Counted from the stretch's first letter, positions 54,967 to 63,108 are shown. The stretch is DNA of 64,000 bases from Pseudomonas sp. R5-89-07 (GCF_003851685.1 NZ_CP027727.1:5828001-5892000); one strand, 5' to 3'. Notes: a model not told the origin generated them from the sequence alone. Program-made: numbers and translations.

Positions 54967-56517
54967 TCAGTCCGCCCAGGCCTGGCGTAACCGCGCCAAG
55001 GCCTGGGCGATAGCGGCGGGCGGCACGGCGGCGAAGCCCAGCACCAGGCCAGCCTGCGCGTCTGTCGGGACGCCGGGGCCGGGCAACCAGTAGCGGCTCA
55101 GGGCGTTGACCTCAACGTCGACCGCCTCAGCCTTGGCCACCAATGCCTCCTCGCGCTCAAGGCTGTCGACCTTGACCATGAAGTGCAGCCCCGCCGTCAT
55201 CGTCGGCAAATCGCCAAGGCCGGCGACATCCCGTGGCCAACCCGCCAGCACCGCGTCACGGCGACTCGACGCCGCGCGACGCATGCGCCGGATATGCCGC
55301 TGGAAATGCCCGGCCGCCATGAACTCGGCCATCACCGCCTGGGTGCTGATTTCCGAATGCCGAACATCCACCGCGCGCCGCTGGGCGAAGGCTTGCACCA
55401 GGCCCGCGGGCAGCACCAGGTAACCCAGGCGCAAGGCCGGGAACGCCACCTTGCCGAACGTACCCACATACAGCACGCGCCCGCTGCGATCCAATGCAGC
55501 CAATGGAGCCAGCGGCGCGCCGCTGTAGCGGTACTCACCGTCGTAGTCATCCTCGACGATCCAGCCATCGCTGCGCTCGGCCCACGCCAGCAGTTCCAGG
55601 CGCCGGGCCAGGCTCATCACCACCCCGGTCGGGTATTGGTGGGACGGCGTGACATAGGCCAGGCGGCAACCCTCCAGTTGCGACAGCGCAGTGCAATCGA
55701 AGCCCTCGGCGTTCACCGCCACGCCATGCAGGTTCGCCCCGGCGATGGCGAAGGCGTGTCCGGCCGCGCGATAGCCTGGATTTTCAATCGCCACGCCGTC
55801 GCCCGGCTCCACCAGCAGCTGTGCACAAAGGCTGATGGCCTGCTGTGCGCCACTGGTGATCACAATTTGCTCAGCGCCGCACTGCAATCCCCGGGAGCTG
55901 CGCAGATAGGCAGCGATCAATCCGCGCAGGCGCCAGTCCCCGGCCGGGTCGCCGTAACAAAGGTGTTGCAGGTCTGGCCGACGCCAGAACGCCGCATTCA
56001 GCTTGGCCCACACCTCAAAGGGGAACAGATCGAAGGCCGGCACACCCACCCGAAACGCCCGTGGAGGGCCGCTGGGAGGACGGGGCAAATGGTGTCGATC
56101 CAGACGTTCCAGGGCCGAGCTGTGGATAACTTTGCGGTTTGAAATATCCACCGAATTCGACAAATTTGTGGATAACCCTGGGGATAAGCTTGTTGATAAG
56201 CCTGTGGATGGTTTTGTGGATAATTTTGCACCGCGTGCCGGGTTCTGCGGCAAGTGCGCAACATAGGTGCCATCACCTACGCGTGCTTCGATAAAGCCCT
56301 CGGCGTACAGCTGGTCATAGGCACGCACCACGCTGTTGCGAGAAATCGCCAGGGCGGCGGCCAGGTCGCGACTGGCGGGCAACCGCGTGCCGCTGACCAG
56401 TCGCCCGTCCAGCACACGCTGGCGCAATGCCTGGTACAGCTGGCGTGTCAGCCCCTGGCGGCGATCCAGTTCAATGCCGGCGGGGTTGAAAGACAACGGC
56501 GGTTCTATCGGCGACAT
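54967..56517 (-). CDS. MocR/PdxR-type GntR regulator with aminotransferase domain
   Basis: 516 residues. GntR winged helix at about 21-88 ('LYQALRQRVLDGRLVSGTRLPASRDLAAALAISRNSVVRAYDQLYAEGFIEARVGDGTYV'). A linker (about 95-145) includes a tetrapeptide repeat of the form LSTx. A fold-type I aminotransferase-like domain follows from about 160, with 'SGAQQAISL', 'ENPGYRAAG', 'DDYDGEYRYSG' and 'YVGTFGKVAFPALRLGYLV' (the PLP-lysine K). Such regulators sense PLP. It diverges from the PaiB gene. The linker DNA holds DnaA-box-like repeats. Confidence 0.93.
   Translation of the reverse strand: MSPIEPPLSFNPAGIELDRRQGLTRQLYQALRQRVLDGRLVSGTRLPASRDLAAALAISRNSVVRAYDQLYAEGFIEARVGDGTYVAHLPQNPARGAKLSTKPSTGLSTSLSPGLSTNLSNSVDISNRKVIHSSALERLDRHHLPRPPSGPPRAFRVGVPAFDLFPFEVWAKLNAAFWRRPDLQHLCYGDPAGDWRLRGLIAAYLRSSRGLQCGAEQIVITSGAQQAISLCAQLLVEPGDGVAIENPGYRAAGHAFAIAGANLHGVAVNAEGFDCTALSQLEGCRLAYVTPSHQYPTGVVMSLARRLELLAWAERSDGWIVEDDYDGEYRYSGAPLAPLAALDRSGRVLYVGTFGKVAFPALRLGYLVLPAGLVQAFAQRRAVDVRHSEISTQAVMAEFMAAGHFQRHIRRMRRAASSRRDAVLAGWPRDVAGLGDLPTMTAGLHFMVKVDSLEREEALVAKAEAVDVEVNALSRYWLPGPGVPTDAQAGLVLGFAAVPPAAIAQALARLRQAWAD
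56121..56223 (+). repeat. Phased DnaA-box-like 9-mers inside the MocR-type gene
   Basis: TGTGGATAA, the DnaA-box consensus on this strand, occurs perfectly at 56121-56129, 56167-56175 and 56215-56223. Near-matches TGGGGATAA (56179-56187), TGTTGATAA (56191-56199) and TGTGGATGG (56203-56211) fill in a run of five 9-mers with starts exactly 12 bp apart. All six point the same way. The array of five encodes LSTx peptide repeats; the first box is read in another frame. Confidence 0.75.
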
Positions 56518-56523
56518 AGCAAT

Positions 56524-56542
56524 TGGACCTATAAAATGGACC
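56524..56542. promoter_or_regulatory. Candidate MocR operator in the divergent promoter
   Basis: Direct repeat TGGACC at 56524-56529 and 56537-56542 (13 bp apart) around TATAAA, between the start codons of the regulator and the PaiB gene. MocR regulators commonly bind direct repeats. Assignment is inferred from position and form. Confidence 0.45.
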
Positions 56543-56607
56543 CTAGATGGCTCTTACATCGAGCCATTAGCCTGCCTAGGATGCAGCATTCGCCAAGGAA
56601 AATATTC

Positions 56608-57246
56608 ATGTACACACCCAGCGCCTTTGCCCTCGACGATTTGCCCGAACTGCATCAACTGATCCAACACACCCGCCTGGCCCAACTGGTGACCTTTGGT
56701 GAGCACGGCTTGCAAGCCAGCCACCTGCCGTTGTTGCTCAACCCTGACGAAGGCCCGAACGGCACGCTTTACGGGCACCTGGCCAAGGCCAATCGGCAAT
56801 GGCAGGACCTGGGCAACGGCAGCGAGGCCCTGGTGATCTTCGCCGGCGCCGAGGCCTACATCAGCCCGGCGTTCTACCCGGCCAAGGCCGAACACGGCAA
56901 AGTGGTGCCGACCTGGAATTACCTGGCGGTGCACGCCTATGGCAAGGCCGAGGTGTTCACCGACGCCGAGCGCCTGCTTGGCCTGGTCAGCGCGCTCACC
57001 GAGCGCCATGAGAGCGGCCGCGACCAGCCGTGGAAAGTCAGTGATGCCCCGGCCGACTATATTGACGGCATGCTCAAGGCCATCGTCGGCTTCGCGCTGC
57101 CCATGGATCGCCTGATCGGCAAACGCAAGCTCAGCCAGAACCGCAGCCCGGCCGACATCGCCGGCGTGCGCGACGGCCTGGCCGCCAGCGCGGATGTACG
57201 CGACCAGACGCTCGCCCGCTTTATTCCCCAAGGAGCCCCAGAATGA
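56608..57246 (+). CDS. PaiB-like FMN-binding protein
   Basis: 212 residues from the ATG at 56608 (AAGGAAA site). 'MYTPSAFALDDLPELHQLIQHTRLAQLVTFG', 'EAYISPAFYPAKAEHGKVVPTWNYLAVHAYGKAEV' and 'FALPMDRLIGKRKLSQNRSPADIAGV' match the PaiB/FMN-binding negative regulator family. In Bacillus PaiB is coupled with PaiA, a GNAT acetyltransferase, and here a GNAT gene also follows directly (overlap of 4 nt). Confidence 0.93.
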   Translation: MYTPSAFALDDLPELHQLIQHTRLAQLVTFGEHGLQASHLPLLLNPDEGPNGTLYGHLAKANRQWQDLGNGSEALVIFAGAEAYISPAFYPAKAEHGKVVPTWNYLAVHAYGKAEVFTDAERLLGLVSALTERHESGRDQPWKVSDAPADYIDGMLKAIVGFALPMDRLIGKRKLSQNRSPADIAGVRDGLAASADVRDQTLARFIPQGAPE

Positions 57247-57689
57247 GCCAGATCGATATCCGCCAGGTCAGCGCCGCCGACCACGCCGCCTGGTTGCCGC
57301 TGTGGCAAGCGTACCTGACGTTCTACAACACCCAGTTGCCGGACGCGGTCAGCCAAAGCACCTGGCAGCGCCTGATCGACGCCAGCGAACCAACCCATTC
57401 AGCCCTGGCCTGGCAGAATGGCAAGGCGGTGGGCATGGTCAACTTCATCTACCATCGTTCCAACTGGAGCATCGAGAACTCCTGCTACCTGCAGGACCTG
57501 ATGGTGGACCCGGCCCAACGCGGTACCGGTATCGGTCGCAAACTGATCGAATTCGTCTACACCGCCGCCAAGGCAGACGGCTGCGGCAAAGTGCACTGGC
57601 TGACCCACGAAACCAACGCCACGGCGATCCAGCTCTATGAACGCGTCGCCGAACGCCCAGGCTTCATACAATTTCGCAAAGCCCTTTAA
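57243..57689 (+). CDS. GNAT-family N-acetyltransferase
   Basis: 148 residues. 'LQDLMVDPAQRGTGIGRKLIEFVYTAAKADG' is the acetyl-CoA-binding motif A (Q/R-x-x-G-x-G/A). N-terminal alpha/beta part 'IDIRQVSAADHAAWLPLWQAYLTFY'. It overlaps paiB by four bases and precedes a second acetyltransferase by 10 nt. The substrate is unknown; polyamine or small amine acetylation is one possibility given PaiA in Bacillus. Confidence 0.92.
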   Translation: MSQIDIRQVSAADHAAWLPLWQAYLTFYNTQLPDAVSQSTWQRLIDASEPTHSALAWQNGKAVGMVNFIYHRSNWSIENSCYLQDLMVDPAQRGTGIGRKLIEFVYTAAKADGCGKVHWLTHETNATAIQLYERVAERPGFIQFRKAL

Positions 57690-57699
57690 GGAGCGCAGC

Positions 57700-58371
57700 A
57701 TGTCGAACTCTCTCGCTGATTGGAAAGGCGCTCCGGCGCCAACGGCTCAACGGCTCGACGGGCGCTTTATCCGCCTGGAAAAACTCGACCCTGCGCGCCA
57801 CGCCGATCAACTGTGGCAAGCCCTCGAAGGTCCCGGCGCCGACCCCAAGCTGTGGGACTACCTGCCTTACGGCCCGTTTACCGAGCGCGCTGCGTTCGAT
57901 GCCTGGTTGAACAACCACGCGGCCAACACCGACCCGTACTTCTTCAGCGTGGTCGACCGCGCCACCGACCAGGTGCAGGGCATTCTCAGCTTGATGTCCA
58001 TCGTCCCGGCCCAGGGCCGCATCGAAATCGGCCATGTCACCTTTGGCGCGCCGATGCAGCGCTCGCCGAAAAGCACCGAGGCGGTTTACTTGCTGGCCAA
58101 GTATGCGTTCGAGCAGGGCTACCGCCGCCTGGAATGGAAGTGCAACAACGACAACGCCCGCTCCCGGTACGCGGCCGAGCGCCTGGGTTTCAGTTTCGAA
58201 GGGGTGTTCCGTCAGCACATGGTGGTCAAGGGCCAGAACCGCGACACGGCCTGGTTTTCGATGCTGGATTCGGAATGGCCGACGATTGATGCAGGGTTCG
58301 AACAGTGGCTTTCAGAGGCCAACCAAACCGGCTCCGGGCAGCTGAAAACCCTGGCCGAGTGCAGAAGCTGA
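57700..58371 (+). CDS. GNAT-family N-acetyltransferase (RimJ/RimL type)
   Basis: 223 residues from the ATG at 57700 (AAGGAG site). 'RLDGRFIRLEKLDPARHADQLWQALEG', 'GRIEIGHVTFGAPMQRSPKSTEAVYLLAKYAFEQGYRRLEWKCNNDNARSRYAAERLGFSFEGVFRQHMVVKGQNRDTAWFSML' are typical of RimJ/RimL-like acetyltransferases (acetyltransf_3). Tandem with the smaller GNAT. Followed by a repeat element. Confidence 0.92.
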   Translation: MSNSLADWKGAPAPTAQRLDGRFIRLEKLDPARHADQLWQALEGPGADPKLWDYLPYGPFTERAAFDAWLNNHAANTDPYFFSVVDRATDQVQGILSLMSIVPAQGRIEIGHVTFGAPMQRSPKSTEAVYLLAKYAFEQGYRRLEWKCNNDNARSRYAAERLGFSFEGVFRQHMVVKGQNRDTAWFSMLDSEWPTIDAGFEQWLSEANQTGSGQLKTLAECRS

Positions 58372-58404
58372 AACGCTGACAGAGTGTGGCTTGCGCAATG
58401 CCAC

Positions 58405-58503
58405 TGTAGGAGCGAGCTTGCTCGCGAAAAAACGCCCAGGCAACACGTTCACTCTGGATAAACGTGAGGCCCCGGATTCTTCGCGAGCAAGCTCGCTCCT
58501 ACA
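58405..58503. repeat. Fourth-family REP pair
   Basis: Arms TGTAGGAGCGAGCTTGCTCG and complement, 99 bp, between the convergent GNAT and homocysteine methyltransferase genes. A different REP family from the TGTGGGAGGGGG elements and the only copy in this window. Confidence 0.9.
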
Positions 58504-58510
58504 AAAAGCT

Positions 58511-59419
58511 TTAATTGATTGGGGTCAGGTGCTTGGCCAGCACTGCAATATGCTCCGGCCCGATTCCGCAGCAACCGCCCAGGTGGCTGGCACCACGGGC
58601 CTGCCAATCGGCCGCCCAATGCAGGTAGCCCGGCGGGTCGAGGTCGTCGCGCAGCGGGTCGAGGCCATCGTTGGCCGTGGCTTCCTTGGGTTGCGGCGGG
58701 AAGGCGTTGGCGTAGGCACCGATCTGAGTCGCCACACCCAGGCGCTCGAAAGTCTGGCGAGCAGCGTCAATCGCCGCGCCGATCACTTCGGGCTGACTGC
58801 AGTTGAACAGCAGCACCTCTACGCCCAATTGCGCAGCTGCTTCAGCCGCATCGGCTACCGGTTCGCCGGAGCGCAGGCGTGGCACCTCGTCCGTGTCTTC
58901 ATCTTTCAAGGTGAAGGACAGCCAGAACGGTTTGCCATCCTTCGGCAGCCCGGCATGGATCGCCCGCGCTTCAGCGATGGAGCTCTGGGTTTCCGCCAGC
59001 CACAGGTCGACATGGGGCGCCAGGCCGTTGACCAGGGGCGTCAGCAATTCACTGACCCGCCCAGCTTCAAACAGATCCGGCCGATAGGAACCGAACAGCG
59101 GCGGCAATGAACCGGCCACGCGCACCACCTGGCCTGAAGCCTCTACTGCACGACGGGCCAATTCACCGGCGAGGGCCGCCAAGGCCTGGCCTTCGGCGGC
59201 GAACCGCGCCTCACCGATATGAAAGGGCACAACGGCGTAGCTGTTGCTGGTAATCACGTTGGCACCGCTCTGGATATAGGCCGCGTGCACCGCCTCAACC
59301 GCCTGCGGGGCTTCGCTCAACGCCAGCGCCGACCACTCCGGCTGCCTGAACGGCGCGCCACGGCGTTGCAGTTCACGGCCCATGCCGCCATCGAGAATTA
59401 CTGTACGTTGTGCGCTCAT
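58511..59419 (-). CDS. Homocysteine S-methyltransferase family protein
   Basis: 302 residues from the ATG at 59419; in-frame ATGs at 59434 and 59455 are alternatives. 'TVILDGGMGRELQRRGAP', 'ANVITSNSYAVVPFHIGE', 'LFNCSQPEVI' (zinc Cys) and the C-terminal 'HLGGCCGIGPEHI' (two zinc Cys) form the MmuM/BHMT-type active site. Transfers a methyl group, for example from S-methylmethionine, to homocysteine. Divergent from an amino-acid ABC importer, a partnership similar in idea to mmuP-mmuM. Confidence 0.92.
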   Translation of the reverse strand: MSAQRTVILDGGMGRELQRRGAPFRQPEWSALALSEAPQAVEAVHAAYIQSGANVITSNSYAVVPFHIGEARFAAEGQALAALAGELARRAVEASGQVVRVAGSLPPLFGSYRPDLFEAGRVSELLTPLVNGLAPHVDLWLAETQSSIAEARAIHAGLPKDGKPFWLSFTLKDEDTDEVPRLRSGEPVADAAEAAAQLGVEVLLFNCSQPEVIGAAIDAARQTFERLGVATQIGAYANAFPPQPKEATANDGLDPLRDDLDPPGYLHWAADWQARGASHLGGCCGIGPEHIAVLAKHLTPIN

Positions 59420-59522
59420 ATAGCTTTTACTCATATGCTTATGAAAATAACTCACTATGAGAGTCGTTCTTATAACTATTTAATACGCACCAACCGGTTC
59501 ATAACAACTCTTTTTTATTCAG

Positions 59523-60353
59523 GTGTCCGCTTTGAAACTTAAACCGCTATTGGCCCTGGGCCTGACGATGCTCGCTGCCTCCACCCAGGCCTTCGGCGGT
59601 GCGACCCTGGACCGGGTCGAGCAAAAGAAAGAGCTGGTAGGTGTGCTGATGGAAAGCTATCCGCCGTTTTCGTTTCTCAACGAGCAAAACCAGCTCGACG
59701 GCTTTGACGTCGATGTGGCCAAGGCCGTGGCGCAGAAGCTGGGCGTGAAGCTGCGCCTGGAAACCCCATCCTGGGACGTGATCGCCGCCGGCCGCTGGAG
59801 CGGGCGCTACGACATCTGCATCTGCTCCATGACCCCGAGCAAGGCCCGCGCCGAAGTATTTGATTTCCCGGTGGAGTACTACGCCTCGCCTGCGGTGATC
59901 GTGGTCAACGCCAAGGATGACCGCATCCACGGCGCCAAGGACCTGAGCGGCAAGAAAGTCGGCTTGACCAGCGCGTCGAGCTACGAGAGCTATCTGAACA
60001 AGAACCTGGTGATCGAAGGCGCCGAAGACACGCAACTACAGTACCCGTTCGAGGACGTGCAGATCGCCCCGTACGACACCGACAACGTGGCCTTCCAGGA
60101 CCTGGGCCTGGGCGCTGGCGTGCGCCTGGATGCGATCCTCACCAACCTGGTCACCGCACAGCCGCGCCTGACCGCCGACAAGCGTTTCAAACTGGCCGGC
60201 GAGCCGCTCTACTCGGAGCCCAACTCGGTCGCCATCGAAAAAGGCGACCCTCAGTGGGACAGCAAAGTGCGTGAGGTCTTCGCTCAGCTCAAACAGGACG
60301 GCACCCTGAGCAAGCTGTCACAAAAATGGATCGGCGCCGACATCAGCCAATGA
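59523..60353 (+). CDS. Amino-acid-type ABC transporter substrate-binding protein
   Basis: 276 residues from a GTG at 59523 (a TTG three codons on is an alternative). Signal peptide about 1-25. 'LDRVEQKKELVGVLMESYPPFSFLNEQNQLDGFDVDVAKAVAQKLGVKLRLETPSWDVIAAGRWSGRYDICICSMTPSKARAEVFDFPVEYY' is typical of SBP_bac_3 polar-amino-acid binders. The ligand is unknown; a methionine-like compound is suggested only by the adjacent methyltransferase. Overlaps the permease start. Confidence 0.92.
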   Translation: MSALKLKPLLALGLTMLAASTQAFGGATLDRVEQKKELVGVLMESYPPFSFLNEQNQLDGFDVDVAKAVAQKLGVKLRLETPSWDVIAAGRWSGRYDICICSMTPSKARAEVFDFPVEYYASPAVIVVNAKDDRIHGAKDLSGKKVGLTSASSYESYLNKNLVIEGAEDTQLQYPFEDVQIAPYDTDNVAFQDLGLGAGVRLDAILTNLVTAQPRLTADKRFKLAGEPLYSEPNSVAIEKGDPQWDSKVREVFAQLKQDGTLSKLSQKWIGADISQ

Positions 60354-61180
60354 CCGCATTCCCGACCCCGCCCCAACCATCGGTAACCGCGTCGCGGCTG
60401 CGGCGGCTGTTCGGCTTTCGTACACGGCTGTACCTGACCTGGGCCGCACTGTTCTGCCTGTTCGCCAGCTTCTTCCTGAGCTTTGACCTGAAGTTCTCGA
60501 TCATCCTCGACAAGCTGCCTAACCTGGTCGGCGTGCACCTGGCGCCGAACGGCTTTCTGCAGGGCGCGGCGCTGACGCTGTTTCTGTGTGTGTGCTCGAT
60601 TGGGGTGTCGTCGGTGCTGGGGTTTGTCACCGCGTTGGGGCGCTTGTCAAAAAGCGCCGTGGCCTTCGGCATAGCCACGTTCTACGCGTCGTTCTTTCGC
60701 GGTACGCCACTGCTGATCCAGATCCTGCTGATTTACCTGGGCCTGCCGCAACTGGGTTTGGTACCGGGTGCAATCGTCGCCGGGATCATCGCGCTGTCGC
60801 TCAACTACGGCGCGTACCTAAGCGAAATCTTCCGCGCCGGCATCCTCGGCGTGCCCCATGGCCAACGGGAAGCCGCACTGGCGCTGGGCATGCGAGACAG
60901 CGCGATTTTCTGGCACGTCACCCTGCCCCAGGCGATGCGCACCATCGTCCCGCCGGCCACCAACCAGTTCATCTCGATGCTCAAGGACTCGTCGCTGATC
61001 TCGGTGATGGGGGTGTGGGAAGTGATGTTCCTCGCGCAGTCCTACGGCCGCTCGAGCTACCGCTATATCGAAATGCTCACCACCGCCGCGATCATCTACT
61101 GGGTGATGTCCCTCGGCCTGGAACTGATCCAGGCGCGCATGGAGCGGCATTACAGCAAGGGCTACGTAAGGCGCGGTTGA
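60350..61180 (+). CDS. Amino-acid-type ABC transporter permease
   Basis: 276 residues from the ATG at 60350 (ATGA overlap with the binding-protein stop). Around five to six hydrophobic helices and the EAA loop 'SEIFRAGILGVPHGQREAALALGMRDSAIFWHVTLPQAMRTIVPPATNQFISMLKDSSLISVMG' of HisMQ-type permeases. Only one permease gene is present, so a homodimer is expected, and no ATPase gene is adjacent. It ends 3 nt from the convergent hipB stop. Confidence 0.93.
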   Translation: MTAFPTPPQPSVTASRLRRLFGFRTRLYLTWAALFCLFASFFLSFDLKFSIILDKLPNLVGVHLAPNGFLQGAALTLFLCVCSIGVSSVLGFVTALGRLSKSAVAFGIATFYASFFRGTPLLIQILLIYLGLPQLGLVPGAIVAGIIALSLNYGAYLSEIFRAGILGVPHGQREAALALGMRDSAIFWHVTLPQAMRTIVPPATNQFISMLKDSSLISVMGVWEVMFLAQSYGRSSYRYIEMLTTAAIIYWVMSLGLELIQARMERHYSKGYVRRG

Positions 61181-61183
61181 GCC

Positions 61184-61462
61184 TTAGCGGATATTGCGCC
61201 GAACTTTGACCACCCCCATCTGCAAGCCAAAGGGGCGAAACACTGCATTTAGGGATTTCAGGGTCTGGTTGCCCTCGTCATGCTCGATATGCACCAAGGT
61301 TCGCACAGAGATTCTGCACATTTTGGCAAACTGGCCTTGATGCAGGCCAGTCACTTCGGTGCGCAAACGACGCACCGCTTCACCCAACGTGAGGGAACCG
61401 TCACCCAGGCCTCGCTCAACGCTCTCGATCAGCAGCGCGCGGGCATCCATGCTGTTAGTCAT
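61184..61462 (-). CDS. hipB: HipB-like Xre antitoxin
   Basis: 92 residues from the ATG at 61462, whose ATGA overlaps the hipA stop, with GGGGG before it. Cro/C1 helix-turn-helix at about 30-80: 'LRTEVTGLHQGQFAKMCRISVRTLVHIEHDEGNQTLKSLNAVFRPFG'. HipB neutralises the HipA kinase and represses their operon. Unusually it is encoded after hipA; E. coli and most hip loci have hipB first. The product is short-tailed with a basic end. Confidence 0.88.
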   Translation of the reverse strand: MTNSMDARALLIESVERGLGDGSLTLGEAVRRLRTEVTGLHQGQFAKMCRISVRTLVHIEHDEGNQTLKSLNAVFRPFGLQMGVVKVRRNIR

Positions 61463-62799
61463 CTCAGCCCCCATTGCTTGAGACGCAGGTCGAGTTTACC
61501 CAAGGGGATGCTGGGGTGATTGAGCGTGACACTGGGCAGGCCGCTTGAGACCAACATGTCCGGTAGCGCGCGCAGCCGCTCAGCATCTTGTCGCAGTTGC
61601 TCAAAGCTTTGCTGCGGGTCGGCAATCCCCACCAGCGCCTCGCATACGCCCCTCCAATTGATATCTCCCGCGACTTCCAGCGCCTTTGGCCATTTGGTAG
61701 TGCGGGTAATACCCTCGACATCCATCACCATGGGCGCCAAGTCATAGATGGGCGCCAGACGCAGAGCATTGCGCTCACGGATTATCGATGTATTGCGTCC
61801 GTGGTTATCGGTATTGCCCAGTATTTTGTTCAGCAAGTCGCGGCGCAAGTATTCAGCAACCAGGTCAGGCACTTGCCGTTCCTGCCCTGCCGCGCGCCAT
61901 TGAGCGACCAGCAGCCTGATCACTTCCAAATGGTCCATATAGCTTCCTGGCACCGTCACCCCGGCCAACGAATAGATTGATTCGACCGCCAGCCGCTCAA
62001 TACCACGTTCGCCAGACCGGCGATCAAATCGATGCATCCACAGGCTGGGTTTGTTGGCTTCTTCCAGCGCCAGCCCGTGGGTGGCGACTGTCTCCATGCC
62101 AAGGGCCTGGACAGCCTTGTAGTAGTGGTACTCGCTTCTCAGAATGTCTTGATCGTTGTGGGTGGCCTGGTTACGCGCGAACTTGATAAACCAATGCTGG
62201 GCGACGGCATTGTCATCTAGAACAGCGTCAGGGTAGAGCAGGCCATCGATCCCCTGCACCATCAACAGTTTTGGCGCTTCGCCGCCTGCGCCAGTGGCTC
62301 CGCCGATGGCCGCGCCCTGTTCATAGGCATATTCCAGGAAGCTGTTATCCCGATTGACCACTTCATGACGAGCAAACCCTAGCGCAACGCCACCGCTTGC
62401 TGCTTCTACGGATTCCTTTACCCGCATATTTCCGACAGGTGCTGGTGTGCTGCGTCCGAGCAAAAACAAATCGGCATTAATACCCTCGGGCTTTTCATGA
62501 CCTATACGCCTGATCAAAGAACGCTTGGCTGCCCCCGCCGGGACGATGTCATGCAAAAAGGCAGGCGCTGATGGGAGCGATGCAACATTCCAATCCAGTG
62601 GATACCGGGCACTCACGGACATCGAAAAAGGTAACTGAATATCTTCCAGATGATCGACAAGGTAATCCTGCCGGTAATGAAACCTGCAAGGCCCCTCAAG
62701 CCCCCTTTGAGGTTCAGGAAACTCCAGCCGCATGGCGTCACGCCAATGACCCGCAGTGAATATCTGTAGCGTCAGGCTGTAAGTAAGTTCAGTTCGCAT
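61459..62799 (-). CDS. hipA: HipA-like serine/threonine kinase toxin
   Basis: 446 residues from the ATG at 62799 (AGGTG site; a TTG one codon earlier is less likely). Contains 'GGEAPK' (172-177), the HipA ATP-binding motif, the catalytic NTDNHGRN (329-336, D331 as base) and the metal-binding aspartate D352 in 'PIYDLAPM'. Length fits full HipA proteins, with HipA_N and HipA_C domains. HipA kinases phosphorylate GltX or similar targets and stop growth; the target here is unknown. First gene of a hipA-hipB operon with operator-like palindromes upstream. Confidence 0.92.
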   Translation of the reverse strand: MRTELTYSLTLQIFTAGHWRDAMRLEFPEPQRGLEGPCRFHYRQDYLVDHLEDIQLPFSMSVSARYPLDWNVASLPSAPAFLHDIVPAGAAKRSLIRRIGHEKPEGINADLFLLGRSTPAPVGNMRVKESVEAASGGVALGFARHEVVNRDNSFLEYAYEQGAAIGGATGAGGEAPKLLMVQGIDGLLYPDAVLDDNAVAQHWFIKFARNQATHNDQDILRSEYHYYKAVQALGMETVATHGLALEEANKPSLWMHRFDRRSGERGIERLAVESIYSLAGVTVPGSYMDHLEVIRLLVAQWRAAGQERQVPDLVAEYLRRDLLNKILGNTDNHGRNTSIIRERNALRLAPIYDLAPMVMDVEGITRTTKWPKALEVAGDINWRGVCEALVGIADPQQSFEQLRQDAERLRALPDMLVSSGLPSVTLNHPSIPLGKLDLRLKQWGLR

Positions 62800-62828
62800 C
62801 AAACACCTGCCGAGCGAGGTAGCTTCGC

Positions 62829-62924
62829 TGCAATATAGTGCATACAGCTCCTCTGTGAAGGCCTATTTATGCATTAAAATGCAGTTATTGACCTGAAACC
62901 CAACAATAACTGCAATTTAATGCA
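62829..62924 (-). promoter_or_regulatory. Three evenly spaced operator-like palindromes upstream of hipA
   Basis: TGCA-N6-TGCA occurs at 62829-62842, 62870-62883 and 62911-62924, each start exactly 41 bp after the previous. The last two lie in a 21-bp inverted repeat (62870-62890 with 62904-62924, one mismatch). The first site contains a TATATT -10-like box on the minus strand (62832-62837). This is consistent with autorepression by HipB. Confidence 0.75.
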
Positions 62925-63108
62925 GCTGTCCATTATCGGATCTCGACTGATAAGCGTCACAATCAAAAACAGGCCCGCCAGCACAAGCCTCGTTTTTTAT
63001 CGCGCCGCAGAAGAGACATGTCCCGCACAGCAGTGACCCGCGACCTGACAGTTATCGCGGGGTCATCTCGCTAAATTTTCCGCCTCGTCAAACTGAGGTT
63101 GGAATTCC
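62925..63108 (+). promoter_or_regulatory. Upstream region of the autotransporter gene
   Basis: No gene. An inverted repeat TGACCCGCGA (63034-63043) / TCGCGGGGTCA (63055-63065) may fold. A GAGG ribosome site lies at about 63095, 10 nt before the ATG. Together with 62800-62924 it forms the divergent region between hipA and the autotransporter gene. Confidence 0.4.

Noticed and set aside
56121..56223. A chromosomal replication origin
   Set aside because: The DnaA-box-like array lies inside an intact coding gene, without an AT-rich unwinding region and without dnaA/dnaN or gidA neighbours. A regulatory or titration site is the most that can be proposed.
61459..62799. hipA as a pseudogene
   Set aside because: The frame is complete and ATP-binding, catalytic and metal-binding motifs are all present.
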